DNA of 64,000 bases. It comes from an uncultured Lachnospiraceae bacterium. GTDB taxonomy: Bacteria; Bacillota; Clostridia; Lachnospirales; Lachnospiraceae. The first letter of the stretch is position 1. The number at the start of each line of letters is the position of its first letter. Under the pieces are notes generated by a model that saw nothing but the letters and a program-made list of their open reading frames with translations, had not been told where the DNA came from and did not search any database. This document shows positions 44,004 through 52,600 of this stretch, in pieces. The translations under genes were made by a program, and so were the position numbers. Location: NCBI GenBank assembly GCA_947246015.1, contig CAMXQE010000003.1, positions 1-64,000 of the forward strand. Direction: 5' to 3'.

Positions 44004-44939
44004 TCAGCCAAAAAGGCTGTTCCAAAAATCTTTCACCGTATTCTTAATATTCTGCCAGACTCCGTCCGCCGCATTGGATACCGCTCCGCTTACCGCCTCG
44101 CTGATGACCTCGTCGGCATGGTTCACAATATCAGCGCCGTATTTATTATACAGTTTTTCTGCCTGGCTGAGCAGATATTCGCTGTTCAGTCCCATACTTT
44201 TCAATTTATTCATCAAATCCAGAATCAGCCCTGCCTCTTCCTCAGACAGCGTCACACCGAACTTCTCCTCTCCCTCGGTTATGGCCTTGCGGATATCCGC
44301 ATCCGATTCCAGTTCCCCTTTTGCCACTTTTTCTTTCAGCCATGCCATCAGCTGCTCGATTTCCTCACTGCTGACATTCTTGACCGCCTCGTTCAGTTCC
44401 CCCGTGGTAATCAGCTCGCTCAGCGCATTGGAAAGCGACGTGTCGGAGATCGTCGTTCCCTCCATCTTTTCATAAGCCTTCACAGCGCCGATTAATCCCG
44501 CCGTCCCCGATATCGGTGCCGGAGCCGCCACGATGACCTCCGTATCCTGTACTCCCGCAGTAAGCAGCGCATTGCGGTACATCCCCGTTGTACAGTAATT
44601 GATATTTTTAGTCGTTACGTATACGCCGCTTCCAGCCGCTCCTTTTTTCAGAAGCACACTGGAAAGGGATTTGCTTCCGATGACGGAAGACCCCAGGTAA
44701 GCATCCAGATACTGGTGCTCCTGCGCATTCGTAATATAAACCACTTCATAACCGGCCAGTTGTTCCCTCGTAATTCCCATCAGCTCCAACACTGTATCTT
44801 TCTGCTGCTCCGTCAAATCCGCACCAAGAGCCACTACAACCTTCCCCTCTTCCTGCTGGATGCTCTGTGCATGAACATCCACATGAAACAGTCCTGCCGC
44901 CACGAACAGAACCATTGCCATCCATAATAATTTTTTCAT
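44004..44939 (-). CDS. DUF1002 secreted protein
   Basis: 311 aa. A signal peptide (MKKLLWMAMVLFVAAGLFHV, cleavage after VHAQ region ~25) is followed by a DUF1002 domain: VVVALGADLTEQQKD, ELMGI, YITNAQEHQYLD, YVTTKNINYCT. The C-terminal half is helical with acidic residues and ends in a Trp/Phe-rich segment (IKNTVKDFWNSLFG). Found widely in Firmicutes; function unknown. It is 57 bp after the lipase-like gene, with a small GC stem (TCCGGC/GCCGGA) in between. Confidence 0.88.
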   Translation of the reverse strand: MKKLLWMAMVLFVAAGLFHVDVHAQSIQQEEGKVVVALGADLTEQQKDTVLELMGITREQLAGYEVVYITNAQEHQYLDAYLGSSVIGSKSLSSVLLKKGAAGSGVYVTTKNINYCTTGMYRNALLTAGVQDTEVIVAAPAPISGTAGLIGAVKAYEKMEGTTISDTSLSNALSELITTGELNEAVKNVSSEEIEQLMAWLKEKVAKGELESDADIRKAITEGEEKFGVTLSEEEAGLILDLMNKLKSMGLNSEYLLSQAEKLYNKYGADIVNHADEVISEAVSGAVSNAADGVWQNIKNTVKDFWNSLFG

Positions 44940-44996
44940 AATATTCCTCCGTCACTCCGTTTCTTCCGCACATCCGGCAGGATACTGCCCGCCGGA

Positions 44997-45929
44997 TTAC
45001 AGAACCGATGAAATCCACTGATGGATATCCCCGTATACCTGTTCCCTGTCCATTTCATTTAACAGTTCATGCCTGTCATTTTCATACAGTTTCATCTTCA
45101 CATTCTTCATTCCCACATCAAGGAAAGACTGGTAAGCACGCTTTACGCCTTTCCCGTAGTCTCCTACCGGGTCGGCTTCGCCCGATACGAAAAAAACGGG
45201 CAGTTCCTTCGGCATCTTCTCCAGATTCTCTCTTTTATACAAACGGCTCACCAGCTCCAGCAGAGTCTGGAACCCGTTCACCGTAAAAGTAAACCCGCAA
45301 AGAGGGTCTTCCAAATAGGCATCCACGATTTTCTCATCTTTCGTCAGCCAGTCCATCTGTGTTTTCGATTCCGGTATCCGCTTGTTATAGCTGCCGAACG
45401 AAAGCGCATTCATCAGATTGTCCGGATGTTTGGAGCCTGTAAATACCTTCTGGAATGCCAGCAGCGCCTTTCCCGTCACAAGCACGAATTTAGGCTGCAT
45501 TCCTGTCCCGACAATAACCGCCGCCTGAATCCCCGTCCCGTAACGGCAAAGATAATTCCTCAGGATAAATGAGCCCATACTATGACCCAGAATAATATAC
45601 GGCACGCCCGGATACTGCTCCTGCACCATTTTTTTCAGCCTGTGGGCATCTCTCACCACCACTGTAGCCGCATCCCGTTCACAGAAATAGCCGTAAGTGC
45701 CGTTTTCGCCCACGGACCTGCCGTGTCCCAAATGGTCCTCGCCGACTACCAGTATCCCTTTCTCCGCCATAAAACGGGCAAATTCATCATACCGTTCAAT
45801 GTACTCCGCCATCCCATGGATAATCTGCAAAATGCATACCGGCTTATCCGTATCCGGTATCCACTTCATTGCGTGAATCTTATTGACATTATCTCTGGAA
45901 TCAAAATACAGCTCTTCCCTTCTTATCAT
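44997..45929 (-). CDS. Alpha/beta hydrolase, monoacylglycerol lipase/lysophospholipase type
   Basis: 310 aa, no signal peptide. Oxyanion segment IIHGMAEYIERYDEF, nucleophile elbow GHSMGS (Ser118), Asp in SGEADPVGDYG, His in NDRHELLNE. These match the PldB/MGL group, which acts on monoacylglycerols and lysophospholipids; exact substrate not decided. The ATG at 45929 is placed 7 bases after GGGAGGG; an ATG two codons upstream abuts it. Probably co-transcribed with the DUF1002 gene. Confidence 0.85.
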   Translation of the reverse strand: MIRREELYFDSRDNVNKIHAMKWIPDTDKPVCILQIIHGMAEYIERYDEFARFMAEKGILVVGEDHLGHGRSVGENGTYGYFCERDAATVVVRDAHRLKKMVQEQYPGVPYIILGHSMGSFILRNYLCRYGTGIQAAVIVGTGMQPKFVLVTGKALLAFQKVFTGSKHPDNLMNALSFGSYNKRIPESKTQMDWLTKDEKIVDAYLEDPLCGFTFTVNGFQTLLELVSRLYKRENLEKMPKELPVFFVSGEADPVGDYGKGVKRAYQSFLDVGMKNVKMKLYENDRHELLNEMDREQVYGDIHQWISSVL

Positions 45930-46037
45930 ACGCATCCCTCCCGTTTTCCATGCCGTTTCCCTCAAAGACATCCTCTGTCCGGCCGCCCGCAAGAGCTAAA
46001 TGCCCACAGGCCGCCTGCCCCGCCGCAGATATAAAAC

Positions 46038-46073
46038 GGGTTCATGGCGGCTGACAGCCAAAACCATGAACCC
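46038..46073 (-). terminator. Terminator after metG
   Basis: GGGTTCATGG pairs perfectly with CCATGAACCC across a 16-base loop. On the minus strand GTTTTAT follows. It lies 79 bp past the metG stop and could also shield the divergently spaced lipase gene. Confidence 0.7.
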
Positions 46074-46151
46074 ATTATACACTATATTATATCCTTTTTT
46101 AAGCAATTCATAAAAATTTTATGAATGCTGTTTGATTACCGTCCGGAACCC

Positions 46152-48149
46152 TTAACAAATCTCAGCCCCCGCCGGCATGGTTTTTTCCGGAACCATTAAC
46201 GCCAGATTGCCCTCTGCATCCTCCGCGCACAGAAGCATACCTTCCGATAAGACACCCGCCAGCTTCGCAGGCTTCAGATTCACAAGAACCATCACTTTCT
46301 TACCCACCATTTCCTCAGCGGAATAGTACTGCTTAATGCCCGATACAATCTGCTTCACCTGACTGCCTACCTGCACCTTGGAACAAAGCAGTTTCTTCGA
46401 TTTCGGCACCTCCTCACAGGCGATGATTTCTCCTACCTGAAACTGCATTTTCGCAAATTCCTCATAACTGATTTCCGGTTTTGCTTCTATATCGATTACG
46501 TCCGCCGCACCTTCTTCCTGCATCCCGGCCTCCGTTTTGCCGGTTTCGTTTCCCTCATTCTCCTTTTCAGCCTTTGACGCAAAAAGAGCCTCCGCTTTTT
46601 CCAGTACTTCTTTAATGTCCAGGCGTGCAAAGAGAATTTCCGGTTTTTCCGTTACTTTATTATCATTCGGATATTTCCCGAATTCCTTCAGCGTATCAAA
46701 CTCCCTGAGGGATGTATTCAGCTGCCGCACGATTTTCTCCGCAGTAGACGGCATATAAGGCTCTAACAGCGACGCCCCTATGGTAATGCTCTCCACTAAA
46801 TTATAGAGTACAGTAGACAGCCGGTCTTTCTTTGCCTCATCTTTTGCAAGCACCCATGGCTCCGTTTCATCGATATATTTATTGCAGCGTTTAAACAATG
46901 TGAAAATCTCCGTCATGGCGTCCGCTACCCGCAGTTCTTCCATCCTTGCGCACACCTTGTCATAAGTTCCCGCTGCCACCGCTTTTAAATCCGCATCCAC
47001 TTCTTCCGCAGCGCCTTTATCGGCAACCACACCGTTAAAATACTTATTGCTCATGGATATGGTACGGTTCACCAGATTGCCCAGCGTGTTGGCCAGGTCG
47101 GAATTCAGCCGTTCCACCATCAGCTCCCACGAAATGACGCCGTCATTTTCAAAGGGCATCTCATGCAGTACAAAATAGCGCACTGCGTCCACACCGAAGA
47201 AATCTACCAAATCATCGGCATACAGCACATTCCCTTTGGATTTGCTCATCTTACCGTCGCCCTGTAATAACCACGGATGTCCGAAAATCTGTTTCGGCAG
47301 CGGCTCGCCCAGTGCCATGAGGAAAATAGGCCAGTAAATCGTATGGAAACGGATAATATCCTTTCCAATCAGATGCAAATCCGCCGGCCATAGCTTCCCG
47401 TACTGTTCCGTACTATTGCCGTCGCAGTCATAACCGATACCCGTAATATAGTTGGTCAGTGCATCCAGCCACACATAAACCACATGCTTATCATCAAAAT
47501 CCACAGGAATCCCCCATGTAAAAGAAGTCCTCGATACGCACAAGTCCTGCAGACCCGGCAGAAGGAAATTATTCATCATCTCATTCTTGCGGGACACCGG
47601 CTGTATAAATTCCGGATGGGCATTGATATGTGCAATCAGTTTGTCCGCATACTTGCTCATCTTAAAGAAATAAGCCTCTTCCTTCGCCGGCTTCACCTCC
47701 CGCCCGCAGTCCGGGCATTTCCCGTCCACCAGCTGGGACTCTGTCCAAAAAGATTCACAGGGCGTACAGTACAGACCCTCATAAGCCCCCTTATATATGT
47801 CCCCCTGCTCGTAAAGCCTTTTAAAAATCTTCTGTACCTGTTTCTCATGGGGTTTATCCGTGGTACGGACAAAATTGTCATAAGAAGTGTCCATCAAATC
47901 CCACAGTTTCTTAATAGTGCCCTGCACATTATCCACAAATTCCTTCGGCGTAATTCCCGCCTCCTGCGCTTTTAACTCAATTTTCTGCCCGTGCTCGTCG
48001 GTTCCTGTCTGGAAAAATACCTCATAGCCTTCCTTCCTCTTAAACCTGGCGATACTGTCCGCCAGCACAATTTCATAACTGTTGCCGATATGCGGTTTCC
48101 CCGATGTATAGGCAATTGCTGTTGTGATGTAATACTTACCTTTGCTCAT
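46152..48149 (-). CDS. metG: Methionyl-tRNA synthetase
   Basis: 665 aa. The class I signature is PHIGNS (19-24) and the second is KMSKS (~303). Zinc cysteines of the CP insertion are CTPCESFW and CPDCGRE. The C-terminal ~110 residues form a tRNA-binding OB domain (FAKMQFQVGEIIACEEVP, VLVNLKPAKLAG), joined by a low-complexity Glu/Gly linker. It charges tRNA-Met. Expression is controlled by the T-box leader upstream. AAGGAG precedes the ATG. Confidence 0.97.
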   Translation of the reverse strand: MSKGKYYITTAIAYTSGKPHIGNSYEIVLADSIARFKRKEGYEVFFQTGTDEHGQKIELKAQEAGITPKEFVDNVQGTIKKLWDLMDTSYDNFVRTTDKPHEKQVQKIFKRLYEQGDIYKGAYEGLYCTPCESFWTESQLVDGKCPDCGREVKPAKEEAYFFKMSKYADKLIAHINAHPEFIQPVSRKNEMMNNFLLPGLQDLCVSRTSFTWGIPVDFDDKHVVYVWLDALTNYITGIGYDCDGNSTEQYGKLWPADLHLIGKDIIRFHTIYWPIFLMALGEPLPKQIFGHPWLLQGDGKMSKSKGNVLYADDLVDFFGVDAVRYFVLHEMPFENDGVISWELMVERLNSDLANTLGNLVNRTISMSNKYFNGVVADKGAAEEVDADLKAVAAGTYDKVCARMEELRVADAMTEIFTLFKRCNKYIDETEPWVLAKDEAKKDRLSTVLYNLVESITIGASLLEPYMPSTAEKIVRQLNTSLREFDTLKEFGKYPNDNKVTEKPEILFARLDIKEVLEKAEALFASKAEKENEGNETGKTEAGMQEEGAADVIDIEAKPEISYEEFAKMQFQVGEIIACEEVPKSKKLLCSKVQVGSQVKQIVSGIKQYYSAEEMVGKKVMVLVNLKPAKLAGVLSEGMLLCAEDAEGNLALMVPEKTMPAGAEIC

Positions 48150-48221
48150 TTTTTCTCCTTTCCTGATTCCTTTTACTTATTTACAGTTCTGCTGACACAC
48201 TTCCTTTGGATGCCCCTGTGC

Positions 48222-48533
48222 ATAAAAAAAGCCCGCTTCTTTATTTTGTCTAAAGAAGACGAGCTGTAAAAGCCGTGTTACCACTTCCCTTTATCCGTCC
48301 CTCACGAAACGGACCTCAGCGGGTACTGCATACCCTGCCGCTATAACAGGCGGAACCTGTCGCAGCCTAACCGGTACAATCGGCTCGGTGCGCCGCTCAG
48401 AAGCCATGTTCAATATATTTCCGCCCGGTTCCTCCCAGCCCCGCCGTATGGAACAATCTTCCAAAACGCACGGTAGAACCTTCTCTGTAAGGCTTTCCTA
48501 TATCTACTCTCTTCGTCACTGCTTTTTTCTTAT
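48222..48533 (-). promoter_or_regulatory. T-box leader of metG (Met specifier)
   Basis: About 310 nt. Minus strand shows GAAGAGAGTA near the 5' end, then AACATGGCTTCTGAGC with ATG as probable specifier codon. The antiterminator T-box is GGGAAGTGGTAACACGG, close to the consensus with TGGTAACAC. A terminator follows: CTCGTCTTCTTT pairs with AAAGAAGCGGG, then TTTTTTT. Uncharged tRNA-Met would stabilise the antiterminator and allow metG expression. Confidence 0.92.
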
Positions 48534-48540
48534 GATAACT

Positions 48541-48569
48541 AGATTACCGAAAACACAGACAAATGTCAA
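48541..48569 (-). promoter_or_regulatory. Promoter of the metG T-box leader
   Basis: Minus strand TTGACA (plus 48564-48569), 17 bp, TAATCT (plus 48541-48546). The RNA start is predicted near 48533. Confidence 0.75.
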
Positions 48570-48579
48570 GAAGTTATTG

Positions 48580-49455
48580 TCAATATGCCAGAATCTCACA
48601 GCCATCCTCTGTCACTGCAACCGTCACTTCCCACTGTGCCGACAGTTTTCCATCATCCGTATAAGCCGTCCATCCGTTATCATCATCCACATAGATTTCA
48701 TCCGTTCCCTGATTCACCATCGGTTCGATGGTAAACACCATCCCCGGCACCATCAGCATCTCTGTCCCCTTCTTTGTTACATAGCTGACAAAGGGGTCCT
48801 CATGGAACTCGATGCCCACACCGTGTCCGCCGATTTCCCTTACCACGCTGCATCCGTTTGCCTTTGCATGACTGTTCACCGCGTCCGCCATATCACCGAG
48901 GAAATTCCAGGGTTTCACCTGTTCAATCCCTTTCTCCATGCATTCCTTTGCAATACGCACCATATCCGCCGCCTCTTTGGATACCTCACCGATACAGAAC
49001 ATCCGGGATGAATCCGAAAAAAATCCATTATATATAGTAGAAATATCCACATTGACGATATCGCCCTCTTTCAGAATCACATCCTCGGAAGGTATGCCGT
49101 GACAGACCTGATTGTTCACGGAGGTACACACGCTTTTCGGATAGCCGTCATAATGAAGCGGCGCCGGAATCCCGCCCAGTTCCTTCGTTTTTTCATACAC
49201 CATCCGGTCTATTTCCTCCGTGTTCATCCCTACCCGGATATTTGCAGCCACATAATCCAGTACTGCAATATTCCGCAGCCCGCTTTCACGGATACCGTCT
49301 ATTTGTGCCTTTGTCTTAATCATATCCCTGTCCGGAATCATATGACCCTCCACCTGATACCGGATAACTTTCTCATCGAATCTTTCATGACAAACCTTAT
49401 ACTTTCTCCCGCTTCCACACCAGCAAGGCTCATTCCGTCCCAATTTTCTGTACAT
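48580..49455 (-). CDS. map: Methionine aminopeptidase with N-terminal SEC-C zinc motif
   Basis: 291 aa. The N-terminal NEPCWCGSGRKYKVCH is a SEC-C zinc motif (residues ~8-21), as in the longer type Ic MetAP. The catalytic domain has HYDGYPKSVCTSVN, NVDISTIYNGFFSDSS, GGHGVGIEFHEDP, FTIEPM and AQWEVTV with the five metal ligands. It removes the initiator Met from new proteins. I start at 49455, which gives the SEC-C type N-terminus; upstream codons in frame have no recognisable site. It stands just before the metG promoter. Confidence 0.94.
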   Translation of the reverse strand: MYRKLGRNEPCWCGSGRKYKVCHERFDEKVIRYQVEGHMIPDRDMIKTKAQIDGIRESGLRNIAVLDYVAANIRVGMNTEEIDRMVYEKTKELGGIPAPLHYDGYPKSVCTSVNNQVCHGIPSEDVILKEGDIVNVDISTIYNGFFSDSSRMFCIGEVSKEAADMVRIAKECMEKGIEQVKPWNFLGDMADAVNSHAKANGCSVVREIGGHGVGIEFHEDPFVSYVTKKGTEMLMVPGMVFTIEPMVNQGTDEIYVDDDNGWTAYTDDGKLSAQWEVTVAVTEDGCEILAY

Positions 49456-49556
49456 ATCTCTTTCCTTCTTTCCTTTTCCCAAAACCTGTCCGGACATCAT
49501 TTCCACAATCTCCGGACCCGTTTTGGCTAACATTCACACCCTTCTGATAATAACAC

Positions 49557-49602
49557 AAAAAATCTCCGCCGTCTCCCCCAAAAAGAGAAAGCGAAGATTT
49601 TT
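49557..49602 (-). terminator. Terminator of the rpe/transketolase operon
   Basis: AAATCTTCGC pairs with GCGGAGATTT across a pyrimidine/G-rich loop; TTTT follows on the minus strand. It begins 10 bp after the rpe stop. Confidence 0.75.
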
Positions 49603-49612
49603 CCCAATTATC

Positions 49613-50278
49613 TTAAATTCCCTGAAACTTCCTAAAAGCCTCAAGCATCTTTTCCACATTGGAACCGACATCGCCTTTGAATACGGCGCTTCCGGCCACA
49701 ATCACATTCGCGCCCGCTTCCAGGACTACATGCACATTGTCTACGGTAATTCCCCCGTCCACCTGAATATCCGTATGCAGGCTTCGTTCTTCGAATAATC
49801 CCCTGGCCTGCCGGATACGCTGCGTAGACTCCGGAATATAACTCTGACCGCCGAAACCGGGTTCCACCGTCATGACCAACAGCATGTCAATCTTGTCTAT
49901 AAAAGGAAGAACAGCTTCCACAGGCGTCGCAGGTTTGATGGACAGCCCCGCTTTTTTGCCCAGACTATGTATCTGCTCTATGACTTCCTGCGGCTGTTTT
50001 GTCGCTTCCAAATGAAACGTAATGATATCCGCCCCAATCCGGGCAAACTCCTCTATATACCGCTCCGGCTTTTCTATCATAAGATGCACATCGAACACAA
50101 TATCTGAAATTTTACGGATGGTGGACACCACCGGCATCCCAAATGAAATCGACGGTACAAACATGCCATCCATCACATCAATATGAAGATACTGCGCCCC
50201 CGCATTTTCCGCTTCCTTTATCTGCTTCCCCAATACGGAAAAATCCGCTGCCAAAATAGAGGGTGATAAAATCAACAT
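49613..50278 (-). CDS. rpe: Ribulose-phosphate 3-epimerase
   Basis: 221 aa, the family size. TIM-barrel motifs include LSPSILAADFSVLG, HIDVMDGMFVPSISFG, DVHLMIEKPERY, VEPGFGGQSYI, DGGI and AGSAVFKGD. It interconverts ribulose- and xylulose-5-phosphate in the non-oxidative pentose phosphate pathway. It overlaps or abuts the transketolase C-subunit gene. A GTG at 50290 is an alternative start; ATG 50278 has GTGAG at 7 bases. Grouping with transketolase fits the pathway. Confidence 0.95.
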   Translation of the reverse strand: MLILSPSILAADFSVLGKQIKEAENAGAQYLHIDVMDGMFVPSISFGMPVVSTIRKISDIVFDVHLMIEKPERYIEEFARIGADIITFHLEATKQPQEVIEQIHSLGKKAGLSIKPATPVEAVLPFIDKIDMLLVMTVEPGFGGQSYIPESTQRIRQARGLFEERSLHTDIQVDGGITVDNVHVVLEAGANVIVAGSAVFKGDVGSNVEKMLEAFRKFQGI

Positions 50279-50286
50279 TTCCGTAC

Positions 50287-51231
50287 TCACTTTCCGATGA
50301 ATTCTTTTACCGTCTTATAAACGCCCGCTCCATCCAGTCCGTATTTCTCAACCAATGCCGCAGCAGAACCCGACTCTCCGAATACATCCTGCATACCGAT
50401 TTTGCATACCGGTACAGGTGCAGCCTTACACAATGCATCGCAGACTGCGCTTCCCAAACCGCCGATTACCGAATGCTCTTCCGCTGTTACTACCCTGCCC
50501 GTCTTCTTCGCTGATGCGACAATCAGCTCTTCATCCAGCGGCTTAATGGTACAGATATTGATGACTTCCGCGCTGACACCTTCTTCCGCCAGCTTTTCAG
50601 CCGCTTCCAATGCACTGCCTACACAGATTCCGGTAGCAACAATGGTTACGTCCGTACCTTCTCTTACAACCGTACCTTTTCCGATTTCAAATTTATAGTC
50701 CGGCCTGTCGTTGATAACCGGACATGCCGCACGCCCGAACCGGATGAATACAGGGCCTTCATGTTCCACCGCTGCCCTTACTGCCGCCTTCGCTTCAATA
50801 TCATCCGCCGGACACATTACTACCATTCCGGGGATTGTCCGCATCAATGCGATATCTTCGTTGCACTGATGGGATGCGCCGTCCTCGCCTACCGTAATGC
50901 CCGCATGGGTAGCGCCGATTTTCACATTCAGATGAGGATAACCTACGGAATTGCGCACCTGCTCAAAAGCACGTCCTGCCGCAAACATGGCAAAAGAACT
51001 TACAAAAGGAATCAGACCGGTAGTGGAAAGCCCTGCCGCTATACCTACCATGTTACATTCCGCAATACCGCAGTCAATATGTCTGTCGGGATAAGCCTTT
51101 TTAAACACACCCGTTTTCGTAGCTGCCGCCAAGTCCGCGTCCAGCACTACCAGATTGGGATACTCTGCCCCCAGTTCTACCAAAGCATTACCATAACTTT
51201 CTCTCGTTGCAATCTTCTTTACTTCTGACAT
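50287..51231 (-). CDS. Transketolase C-terminal subunit
   Basis: 314 aa. It has the pyrimidine-binding and C-terminal domains of transketolase: VLDADLAAATKTGVFKKAYP, DCGIAECNMVGIAAGLS, GEDGASHQCNEDIALMR, FIRFGRAACP and VVTAEEHSVIGGLG. It is the second half of a split enzyme; the first half is the upstream gene, overlapping by 13 bp. Split transketolases are common in Clostridia and Archaea. It transfers two-carbon units between pentose and aldose phosphates. Confidence 0.94.
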   Translation of the reverse strand: MSEVKKIATRESYGNALVELGAEYPNLVVLDADLAAATKTGVFKKAYPDRHIDCGIAECNMVGIAAGLSTTGLIPFVSSFAMFAAGRAFEQVRNSVGYPHLNVKIGATHAGITVGEDGASHQCNEDIALMRTIPGMVVMCPADDIEAKAAVRAAVEHEGPVFIRFGRAACPVINDRPDYKFEIGKGTVVREGTDVTIVATGICVGSALEAAEKLAEEGVSAEVINICTIKPLDEELIVASAKKTGRVVTAEEHSVIGGLGSAVCDALCKAAPVPVCKIGMQDVFGESGSAAALVEKYGLDGAGVYKTVKEFIGK

Positions 51232-52055
51232 AGTTCTTCACCAATCCTTTCCAAGTCTGCCATTGCTACCGCATACTGTTCATCGTTCGGAGCCTTTCCA
51301 TGCCAGTCCACCGAACCTTCCATAAAGGAAACTCCTTTTCCTTTCAGGCTGTGGGCAATGATTGCCGTAGGCATACCCTTCGTCTCGCGCGCCTCCTTGA
51401 AAGCGCTTCTCAAAGCATCAAAATCATGGGCATCCACATTGATTACGTGGAAATTAAATGCCTCGAACTTCTTATCTATCGGATAAGGAGAACATACGTC
51501 ATCTATCTTACCGTCAATCTGTAAACCATTGTTATCTACGATAACCACCAGATTATCCAGCTTTCTATGTCCGGCAAACATGGAAGCTTCCCATACCTGT
51601 CCTTCCTCCAGTTCCCCGTCGCCGAGCAGCGTATATACGCGGAAATCCTTTCCCTGCATCTTTGCGCCCAAAGCCATTCCCACCGCTGCAGAAATGCCCT
51701 GTCCCAGCGAACCGCTGGACATATCAACGCCCGGAATATGTTTCATATCGGGATGTCCCTGCAGATAAGAACCCAGCTTGCGCAGTGTCGTTAAATCCTC
51801 TACCGGGAAAAATCCCCTGTTTGCCAGTGTGGAATATAATCCCGGAGCCGTGTGTCCTTTGGACAGCACGAAACGGTCCCTGCCCTCCATCTTCGGATTC
51901 TCCGGATCGATATTCATCTCCTCAAAATACAGATACGTATAAACATCTGCCGCTGACAGAGAGCCGCCCGGATGCCCTGCTTTTGCACTGTGAACCGCTG
52001 TCACAATTCCTTTTCGCACTTCATTGGCTTTTTTTTGTAACTCAAGATTCTCCAT
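51219..52055 (-). CDS. Transketolase N-terminal subunit
   Basis: 278 aa, carrying the thiamine diphosphate-binding half: GHPGGSLSAADVYTYLYF, SKGHTAPGLY, GSLGQGISAAVGMALG, GDGELEEGQVWEASMF, DNNGLQIDG. It works only with the C-terminal subunit encoded next. GGAGG precedes the ATG. Order in the operon is N-subunit, C-subunit, rpe, then a terminator. Confidence 0.94.
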   Translation of the reverse strand: MENLELQKKANEVRKGIVTAVHSAKAGHPGGSLSAADVYTYLYFEEMNIDPENPKMEGRDRFVLSKGHTAPGLYSTLANRGFFPVEDLTTLRKLGSYLQGHPDMKHIPGVDMSSGSLGQGISAAVGMALGAKMQGKDFRVYTLLGDGELEEGQVWEASMFAGHRKLDNLVVIVDNNGLQIDGKIDDVCSPYPIDKKFEAFNFHVINVDAHDFDALRSAFKEARETKGMPTAIIAHSLKGKGVSFMEGSVDWHGKAPNDEQYAVAMADLERIGEELCQK

Positions 52056-52093
52056 TGTTTCTCCTCCAAAAATAAAGCATGTTAATCTTTACT

Positions 52094-52122
52094 AAAATAG
52101 TTTACCATACATTAAACAGCAA
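52094..52122 (-). promoter_or_regulatory. Candidate transketolase promoter
   Basis: Minus strand TTGCTG (plus 52117-52122), 17 bp, TATTTT (plus 52094-52099), about 40 bp before the ATG. Confidence 0.5.
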
Positions 52123-52377
52123 GTCTAGAACATCCGTATATTTTTTCTAAATATTACAATAAAAATTTTAGAGAAAATGTAGTCTGCTTTTTCACCTGCC
52201 GCAAAATAGTAAACATAAAAACATGCCTGCCGGATATTATTTTTATGTAATATGTTGAAAACGGATATAGCGGCTTAAATCCATTATAAAAAACACTTCC
52301 TTTGAACCCACGACAGACTTCCTTATTTCGCAGTGAAAGCTGACACCTGAGTCATATGGAAAATTTTGAACAGAATA

Positions 52378-52406
52378 TTGTTTATTTTCTTATTGCATGG
52401 TACAAT
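52378..52406 (+). promoter_or_regulatory. Candidate promoter of the chemotaxis receptor gene
   Basis: TTGTTT at 52378-52383, 17 bp, TACAAT at 52401-52406. This leaves a 5' leader of almost 190 nt before the ATG at 52601. Confidence 0.55.
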
Positions 52407-52600
52407 AGTTACATAAAAATATTATTATATTAATTTTTTTATGAAATATGCTAAATTGGGGGGATTATAGACCAAAAAGCATACCGGAATATATAAAATA
52501 TAAATACAAACTAAAGGAGGGGCCGCATCTAAAATATTTTAATTTTATCTAAACATTATGCCACATTTGTGAATAAAAAAAGCAGAAGGAGAAATTATTT

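Larger units (their letters stand above)
52056..52600. other. Non-coding divergent region
   Basis: 545 bp, A/T-rich, without a gene I can support. A promoter lies at each end: one leftward for transketolase, one rightward for the chemotaxis receptor. A strong AAAGGAGGGG at 52513 has no good start codon behind it. No known riboswitch pattern was recognised. Confidence 0.5.

Noticed and set aside
44972-44996. Terminator between the lipase-like and DUF1002 genes
   Set aside because: The TCCGGC/GCCGGA stem is short, overlaps the lipase stop codon and has no T-run.
52513-52570. AAAGGAGGGG as the ribosome site of a short gene
   Set aside because: The nearest ATG gives only four codons and other starts are absent or out of range.
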